Assembly: GCF_000495475.1 (NCBI RefSeq)
Contig: NZ_ASGZ01000034.1
Span: 1 to 64,000 of the forward strand
Length of the DNA: 64,000 bases
From: Candidatus Halobonum tyrrellensis G22
GTDB lineage: Archaea; Halobacteriota; Halobacteria; Halobacteriales; Haloferacaceae
Direction of reading: 5' to 3'
This document shows, in pieces, positions 59,365-64,000 of this stretch. The number at the start of each line of letters is the position of its first letter. The stretch's first letter is position 1. The translations under genes and the position numbers were made by a program. The notes beneath the pieces are model-generated. The model was not told the DNA's origin. It ran no database searches and worked only from the letters and a program-made list of their open reading frames with translations.

Positions 59365-60960
59365 TCAGTCGTCGCCGGAGTCGGCGGGGCGGACGGCGCC
59401 ACCCTCGGGAGTCCCGTCGTCGTCGCGCGCCTCGTCGGCGAGCAGGCGGTCGAGCGCGTCGACCGCCGCCTGGACGCTCGCGCGGGTGATGTCGGCGTCG
59501 GCGGCCGAGACGGTGACGCGCCGGTCGCCCCGGCGCATCGTCACCTCGACGGTGACGACGGCGTCGGTGCCGCCGGTGACCGCGTCGACGTGATACGAGT
59601 CGAGGCGGGCGTCGTCGTCGGCCAACGCCTCCCGCACCGCGTTCATCGCGGCGTCGACGGGGCCGCTCCCGGTACCGGCGGCGGTGTGCTCCTCGCCGTC
59701 GACGGCGAGGCGGACGCTCGCGGTCGGGATGCCGTCGCCGCTGGTGGCGGTCAGCGCGCGGAGTTCGACCCGGCGGTCGCGCCCCCGGTCGAGTTCGTCC
59801 GCCGCGACCGCCCGGAGGTCGGCGTCGGTGACCCGCTTGCCGCGGTCGCCGAGTTCCTTCACGCGCGCGACCACCGCGCCGAGTTCGTCGTCGTCGGGGT
59901 CGAACCCCAGGTCCCTGAGCGCGGCCTCCACGCCCGCGCGGCCGGCGTGTTTGCCGAGAACGAGCCGGCGTTCCCGCCCCACCAACTCCGGCGGGTACGG
60001 CTCGTACATCGTCTCGTCTTTGAGCGTCCCGTCGGTGTGGATGCCGCTCTCGTGGGCGAACGCGTTGTCGCCGACGACCGCCTTGTTCGGCGCGGGGTAG
60101 ACGCCCGTGGCGTCCGCCACCTGACGGGCGAGCCCCGAGAGGTGTTCGAGGGTCAGCGTCTCGATACCGTAACACTCCGAGAGCGCGACCGCCACCTCCT
60201 CCAAGGCGACGTTGCCGGCGCGTTCGCCCACGCCGTTGACCGTCGCGTGGACGAGGTCCGCGCCCGCCACGAGCGAGGCGTGGACGTTGGCGACCGCGAA
60301 CCCGAGGTCGTCGTGGGTGTGCGTCGACGTCGGGCCGTGTTCGGCCAGCCGAGACACCGCCTCGTACGTCCGCTCGGGCGAGGCGGCGCCGACGGTGTCG
60401 CAGTAGCAGACCCGGTCGGCGCCCGCGTCGAAGGCGGTCCGCGCCAGGTCGTCGAGGAAGTCGAGGTCGCCCCGCGAGCCGTCCTCGCCGAGCACCTCGA
60501 CCCAGAGACCGTGTTCGCGGGCGTACGCCACGAGGTCGGCGGTGGTGTCGAGCACCCCCTCGCGGGTGGTGCCCACCTTCGTCTCGATGTGGCGGTCGGA
60601 GGCGGGGACCACGAGGTTGACGCCGTCGACGCCGCAGTCGAGCGCGCGGTCCACGTCGGCGCGAACGCCGCGCGCGAAACTGGTGACGGTGGCGTCGAGC
60701 CCCAGGTCGGCCACGCGGGCGATCCCCTCGCGTTCGCCGTCGCTGGTGGGCGCGGAGCCGGCCTCGATCACGTCGACGCCCGCGGCGTCGAGCGCGTCGG
60801 CGATGTCGGCCTTCTCGTCGGGTGCCAGCGAGACGCCCGGCATCTGCTCGCCGTCGCGCAGGGTGGTGTCTAGAAACGAGACCTCGGTCGTGTCGTCGAG
60901 TGTGGGTGCGTAGTTATCGGGGGACCCCGATAAAGCGTTCACGAGCCATGTTGAACTCAC
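59365..60960 (-). CDS. (R)-citramalate / 2-isopropylmalate synthase
   Basis: A 531-residue DRE-TIM enzyme. The substrate/metal motif SFLDTTLRDGEQMPG is at about residues 28-42, conserved GVDGVNLVVPASDRH in the barrel, and THTHDDLGFAVAN with the metal-binding His pair near 201; the C-terminal LeuA-type dimer/allosteric domain follows from about 400. It condenses acetyl-CoA with pyruvate (citramalate, isoleucine route) or 2-oxoisovalerate (leucine route); the choice cannot be settled by eye. GTG 60960 lies about 25 nt from a TATA-like GATTTATCA, giving a leaderless start; GTG 60942 is the alternative. The Asp/Gly tail is disordered. Confidence 0.88.
   Translation of the reverse strand: MSSTWLVNALSGSPDNYAPTLDDTTEVSFLDTTLRDGEQMPGVSLAPDEKADIADALDAAGVDVIEAGSAPTSDGEREGIARVADLGLDATVTSFARGVRADVDRALDCGVDGVNLVVPASDRHIETKVGTTREGVLDTTADLVAYAREHGLWVEVLGEDGSRGDLDFLDDLARTAFDAGADRVCYCDTVGAASPERTYEAVSRLAEHGPTSTHTHDDLGFAVANVHASLVAGADLVHATVNGVGERAGNVALEEVAVALSECYGIETLTLEHLSGLARQVADATGVYPAPNKAVVGDNAFAHESGIHTDGTLKDETMYEPYPPELVGRERRLVLGKHAGRAGVEAALRDLGFDPDDDELGAVVARVKELGDRGKRVTDADLRAVAADELDRGRDRRVELRALTATSGDGIPTASVRLAVDGEEHTAAGTGSGPVDAAMNAVREALADDDARLDSYHVDAVTGGTDAVVTVEVTMRRGDRRVTVSAADADITRASVQAAVDALDRLLADEARDDDGTPEGGAVRPADSGDD
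60916..60931. promoter_or_regulatory. 7-bp inverted repeat in the 5' end of the synthase gene
   Basis: ATCGGGG (60916-60922) and CCCCGAT (60925-60931), two nucleotides apart, form a hairpin within the first codons (residues about 10-15) of the transcript if GTG 60960 is used. A short out-of-frame ATG at 60950 opens a reading frame of 11 codons (MARERFIGVPR) ending inside this hairpin. Operator or translational control is possible, as is coincidence. Confidence 0.35.
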
Positions 60961-60980
60961 TCACGGCTGCGACTGGCACG

Positions 60981-60990
60981 GTGATAAATC
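60981..60990 (-). promoter_or_regulatory. TATA element of the synthase gene
   Basis: GATTTATCAC on the minus strand, centred about 25 nt before GTG 60960. It selects that start among the two in-frame GTGs. Confidence 0.5.
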
Positions 60991-61041
60991 GACCGGTCCG
61001 GCTCCCGGCGGGCAAGAATTGCGGGCGCGGCGGCCGGTCGG

Positions 61042-61503
61042 CTACTCCGCCGGCTCCGGGGACGCTCCCGAGACCCGTCGGCTCGGCTGGTCGTGCCCCT
61101 CGTCGGCGTCCGCCCGCCCCGCCGACTCGCGCCGCTCCACCCGGTCGCCCTCTTCCACGCCGTCGGCGGCGCCCGCGGGGAGTTCGACCACGGTGTCGGC
61201 CCTCGCGCGCGCGAGACCGACCCACGGCCGGAGGCGGTCGACGCCGCACACCTCGCCGTCGACCAGCCACACCGCGTCGATGGCGAACGGGACACAGACC
61301 ATGTGGAGGCTCCGCGACGCCGCCTCGCCGAACGGGAAGACGAGCCCGTACCCCTCGGGTATCGACCGCCGGAACATCAGCCCGCGCGCCTGCGCGAGGA
61401 ACGACTCGGCGACCTCGGCCCGGTCGGCGAGCACGCGCTCCCCCCGGCCGTCCGCGGGACGGTGAACCAACTGCACGACCGGTGGTGTCCCCGCCGCGGC
61501 CAT
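61042..61503 (-). CDS. DUF192 family protein
   Basis: A 153-residue soluble protein. The core DUF192 motif is at residues about 25-60: VAESFLAQARGLMFRRSIPEGYGLVFPFG (parts; key residues R, G-L-M-F-R and F-P-F), followed by FAIDAVWLVDGEVCGVDRL and the aromatic/Gly pattern VVELPAGAADGVEEGDRVE typical of its beta-barrel (PF02643). The last 25 residues are disordered. The role of the family is not settled. ATG 61503 starts the domain directly; the upstream longer frame is Arg-rich. Confidence 0.85.
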   Translation of the reverse strand: MAAAGTPPVVQLVHRPADGRGERVLADRAEVAESFLAQARGLMFRRSIPEGYGLVFPFGEAASRSLHMVCVPFAIDAVWLVDGEVCGVDRLRPWVGLARARADTVVELPAGAADGVEEGDRVERRESAGRADADEGHDQPSRRVSGASPEPAE

Positions 61504-61670
61504 CACTGTTTCGTCGCCCGTATCAGGCGTGAGACTCGCGGTCGGTGGGCGGCGCGGACGGCCGGTCGTCGGGTCGGGTCGCCCTGTTCGTGTCGCCGAC
61601 GCGGCCGGCCGCTCGGACGCGCGGCCCCTCCCACCGGTCGGGTTAAGTCGCCGCGCCGGCGACGCGGGGT

Positions 61671-62252
61671 ATGGAGGAGACGCCCGACGGGACGCCGGTC
61701 GGCGTCGAGGACCCCTACGAGCACGCGGGGGCGTGCGACCACCTGACGGGCGACGGCCGGTGCCGGTTCGCGCTCGACCGGGCGGGCGACGACCCCGGGT
61801 TCGCGGCCGACCGGCGCGCGGACGGCTACGACTGCGTCGTCGCCGGCGAGGGCGTCGAGTGGCGCGACTGCCCCCACTACCGCGACACGACCGACGGCAA
61901 GGAGTGCCGCCGGTGCGGGCTCCCCGAGACCCGGATGGCCCACGATTCGAGTCGACCGCTGGTCGAGGAGCACCACCTCTCGTACGGGGGGAGCGGCGGG
62001 ACCGGCCGCCGGGGCGGCGCGGGCGGAACGGCGGCGAACGCGAACGACGAGGGCGACCGTCCGAGCCACGAGATAACGGTCGCGCTCTGCCGGTGGTGTC
62101 ACGCCAAGGTCCACGGGGGGTTCGCGCGGGTCGACGACGACGCCAGTCCGGTCCCGGAGGCGATAGCGGAGCGGGAGTCACGGCGCGGCAGGGAGATGGA
62201 CGAGATGGGTTTTTCGACGGCGAGCGAACGGTCGTCCGAGTCGGACGGCTGA
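61671..62252 (+). CDS. HNH-like zinc protein
   Basis: A 193-residue protein. The N-terminal part has Cys/His-containing segments (GACDHLTGDGRCRFALD, DYDCVV-like YDCVVAGEGVEWRDCPHYR). The C-terminal half contains ECRRCGLPE, LVEEHHLSYGG and ITVALCRWCHAKVHGG: two CxxC knuckles around EHH and a final CHxKVH, the zinc-and-His layout of HNH endonucleases. It may cut DNA or only bind zinc; the catalytic pattern (His-His then His) is plausible. The Gly-rich insert (about 106-125) lies between. Annotated DUF-type in haloarchaea. No restriction or phage context. Confidence 0.6.
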   Translation: MEETPDGTPVGVEDPYEHAGACDHLTGDGRCRFALDRAGDDPGFAADRRADGYDCVVAGEGVEWRDCPHYRDTTDGKECRRCGLPETRMAHDSSRPLVEEHHLSYGGSGGTGRRGGAGGTAANANDEGDRPSHEITVALCRWCHAKVHGGFARVDDDASPVPEAIAERESRRGREMDEMGFSTASERSSESDG

Positions 62253-62476
62253 GCGGTCGGCTGGGGGGAGTCGGGCGACGGGACCGACGGCGACACGACG
62301 ACTGCGGACTGTGACGACACGACCGTGGAGGCCCCCGCGGCCCCTTCCGGTCCCCCCGGTCGGTCGGTCGGTCGGCCGAGCGTCGCGGTCGACGCCTCGA
62401 CCCCGCCGGCGCGCACGTTCGTGCATGTCTCGGGTCGAACCGCCCCGCTTTTCACCACGTCCGCGTAACACGGCGT

Positions 62477-63031
62477 ATGAGCGAGCCACGCATCGTGGTG
62501 GTCGACAACCACGGTCAGTTCACCCACCTGGAGGGGCGCGCGCTCCGGGACGCGGGCGTCGAGAGCGAGGTCGTCGACAACGAGACGCCCGCCGCGGAGG
62601 TCGACGCCGACGGGGTCGTCCTCTCGGGCGGCCCGAGCATCGACCGGGTCGGCCGGTGTGGGGAGTATCTCGACGCGGACGTGCCCGTCCTCGGCATCTG
62701 TCTTGGCCACCAGTTCATGGCGCGGGAACTCGGCGGCGTCGTCGGGTCGGGCGACTACGGCGGCTACGCCGACGTCGAAGTGGAGATCCTCGACGACGAC
62801 GACCCCCTCGTGGGGTCGCTCGCCCCCTCGACGCGCACGTGGGCGAGCCACGCCGACGAGGTGACCGAGGTGCCCGAGGGGTTCACGCGGACCGCCGAGA
62901 GCGACGTCTGCGGCGTCGAGGCGATGAGCGACACCGACCGCGACCTCTACGGCGTCCAGTGGCACCCCGAGGTTTCCCACACCGAACGCGGACAGGAGGT
63001 GTTCGAGAACTTCATCGAGCGCTGTCGGTGA
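62477..63031 (+). CDS. guaA: GMP synthase subunit A (glutamine amidotransferase)
   Basis: A 184-residue class I amidotransferase subunit. Catalytic triad: Cys75 in GICLGHQF, His163 and Glu165 in QWHPEVSH. The N-terminus IVVVDNHGQFTHLEGRALRD starts the fold and VVLSGGPS closes the first turn. In archaea GMP synthase is split; this subunit supplies ammonia from glutamine to the separate synthetase subunit (GuaAb), which is not here. It is on the de novo purine route from XMP to GMP. ATG 62477 lies about 60 nt behind poorly conserved sequence; the window shows no clear TATA. Confidence 0.93.
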   Translation: MSEPRIVVVDNHGQFTHLEGRALRDAGVESEVVDNETPAAEVDADGVVLSGGPSIDRVGRCGEYLDADVPVLGICLGHQFMARELGGVVGSGDYGGYADVEVEILDDDDPLVGSLAPSTRTWASHADEVTEVPEGFTRTAESDVCGVEAMSDTDRDLYGVQWHPEVSHTERGQEVFENFIERCR

Positions 63032-63144
63032 GGTGAGCGCCGCCCGCGCCGCCCCCACTCTCCCCCCGCCCGCTCGCTGCCCGTCCCGCTCTCCGCCCCG
63101 CACGGAGCGGAGCGTACTTGAGACGCCGGCGCGAACGACCGGCA

Positions 63145-63777
63145 GTGAGTCCCACGGCCACCTCCTTCGACCTGTTCGGGACGCTCGTGGACGTCCCGCG
63201 GCCCGCCGACACGGCGGCGGCGGTCGGCCGCGAACTCCGCGAGCGCGGCGTCGCCGTCCCCGACGACTGGGCCGAGGCGTACCGCGAACCCCACGTCGAC
63301 GCCCCGGCGGGCGCGGAGGTGCCCCTGCCCGCACACGTCACCGCGGCGCTCGCCTCCCGCGGCGTCGACGCGCCGGGCAACGCCGCCCGCCGGGCGGTTG
63401 TCGCCGCGTTCGACCCCGAGGTGACCACCCGGGAGGGGGCGCCCGAGGCGGTCCGGGCGGCGGCCGACCGCGGCCCGGTCGGCCTGCTGTCGAACTGCGC
63501 GGTCCCGGAACTCGTCGGGCGGACGCTCGTCCGCTCGGGGCTGGCGCGCGACGACTTCGACGCCGTCGTCTCCAGCGTCGCCTGCGGGTGGTGCAAGCCC
63601 GACGCGCGGGCGTTCGAGGCGCTCGCGGGCCGCCTCGACGCGCCCGTCGGGTCGCTGACGCACGTCGGCGACACCCCCGAGGCCGACGGCGGCGTCGCCG
63701 ACGCCGGCGGGACGTTCGTCGACGTGGGAACGACGCCGCTCCCGACGCTGGCGGCGCGGTGGGCGGTCGACCCCTGA
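63145..63777 (+). CDS. HAD superfamily phosphatase
   Basis: A 210-residue HAD-like hydrolase. Motif I is FDLFGTLVDV (nucleophile Asp near residue 8), motif II VGLLSNCAVPE near 115 and the C-terminal HVGDTPEADGGVADAGGT (acidic motif IV near 175-190); the conserved Lys of motif III lies in GWCKPDARAFEAL. GTG 63145 is the only start that keeps motif I at the N-terminus without an Arg-rich extension. It lies 66 nt before a CobD-like gene on the same strand. A role in cobalamin side-chain or nucleotide salvage is only suggested by this neighbour. Confidence 0.82.
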   Translation: MSPTATSFDLFGTLVDVPRPADTAAAVGRELRERGVAVPDDWAEAYREPHVDAPAGAEVPLPAHVTAALASRGVDAPGNAARRAVVAAFDPEVTTREGAPEAVRAAADRGPVGLLSNCAVPELVGRTLVRSGLARDDFDAVVSSVACGWCKPDARAFEALAGRLDAPVGSLTHVGDTPEADGGVADAGGTFVDVGTTPLPTLAARWAVDP

Positions 63778-63809
63778 CCCCCGCCCGGCCGTTTCGGACG
63801 AGAGTGTAG

Positions 63810-63820
63810 AAAGGTTAACA
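63810..63820 (+). promoter_or_regulatory. TATA element of the CobD-like gene
   Basis: AAAGGTTAACA is centred near 63817, 27 nt before GTG 63844, and supports a leaderless start independent of the HAD gene. Confidence 0.5.
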
Positions 63821-63843
63821 CACTTCGGGGCCGTGAGTGGGGC

Positions 63844-64000
63844 GTGGATCCCGACGCCCTCGACGGAGTCGAACGGGCCGTACACGCCGGGACGGCCGAC
63901 CCAGACCTCCTCGACTTCACGGCGACCGTCAACCCGACCCGACCGTCGGGTGTCGCCGCGGTGTACGACTCCGCGCTCGCGGCGTCGCACCGCTACCCCG
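63844..64000 (+). CDS. CobD-like threonine-phosphate decarboxylase/aminotransferase (3' partial)
   Basis: From GTG 63844 the frame is open to the window end (about 52 residues). It reads VDPDALDGVERAVHAG, then DLLDFTATVNPTRPSGV and DSALAASHRYP. The DFxATxNP pattern followed by a Tyr-Pro turn is the start of the PLP-dependent class I/II aminotransferases of the CobC/CobD type (DFSANxNP). In cobalamin synthesis this enzyme makes aminopropanol phosphate from threonine phosphate. With so short a fragment, other HisC-like aminotransferases cannot be excluded. Start set by the TATA spacing. Confidence 0.6.
   Translation, partial: MDPDALDGVERAVHAGTADPDLLDFTATVNPTRPSGVAAVYDSALAASHRYP

Overview
The window is chromosomal DNA from an extremely halophilic archaeon (class Halobacteria). 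The evidence is the very high G+C, the Asp/Glu-rich proteome, Tat-type lipoprotein signals (RR followed by a lipobox), many TATA boxes about 27 nt upstream of start codons (leaderless transcripts), frequent GTG starts, a tRNA gene with no encoded CCA, and several families that I know only from haloarchaea. I see no rRNA, CRISPR array, transposase or integrase. Apart from one echo of a tRNA 3' end, it reads as a stable, ordinary chromosome segment.

Layout. 1-8.7 kb: the end of an unknown gene, an AI-2E-type permease, a DUF7344-type winged-helix protein, a family 2 glycosyltransferase, a low-complexity Tat lipoprotein, a membrane protein with nine extracellular calcium-loop repeats and a cytoplasmic winged helix, an SDR oxidoreductase and small proteins. 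8.8-16 kb: one minus-strand operon for a type IV pilus-like system (GspE/PilB-type ATPase, TadC/GspF-type membrane protein, then five pilin-like proteins, most junctions overlapping by 4 nt). 16-18.9 kb: a Gfo/Idh/MocA dehydrogenase, a calcineurin-type phosphoesterase and a small partner. 19-26.2 kb: a complete Dpp/Opp-type peptide ABC importer (binding lipoprotein, two permeases, two ATPases). 26.2-31.2 kb: a membrane protein, a secreted 5'-nucleotidase-like protein with altered metal ligands, a MOSC protein and small proteins.

31.3-41.2 kb is an alpha-glucan island: 4-alpha-glucanotransferase, a glycogen-synthase-like GT4, a small repeat protein, a GH13 enzyme and a 1521-residue protein with two GH15-type modules. 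41.3-45.4 kb: an M20 amidohydrolase, a glycerophosphodiesterase and a MASE3-type histidine kinase. 45.5-49.6 kb: class I ribonucleotide reductase nrdA-nrdB, whose small subunit has the residue pattern of the Mn/Fe class Ic enzymes, and a divergent Rieske protein. 50.1-53 kb: a CARF/winged-helix regulator with a small membrane protein that lacks a normal start codon, a DUF7504-like protein and a second, minimal membrane-anchored winged-helix protein. 53.2-58 kb: a DUF4129-DUF58 operon convergent with its usual MoxR ATPase partner. 58-64 kb: tRNA-Ser(CGA), citramalate/isopropylmalate synthase, DUF192, an HNH-like zinc protein, GMP synthase subunit A, a HAD phosphatase and the start of a CobD-like aminotransferase.

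Most notable are the pair of membrane-anchored winged-helix proteins (4976-6499 and 52472-52981), which share a recognition-helix sequence and a similar upstream element, the class Ic signature in NrdB, and the pilin-like operon. All family assignments are from reading the translations. No database search was run.
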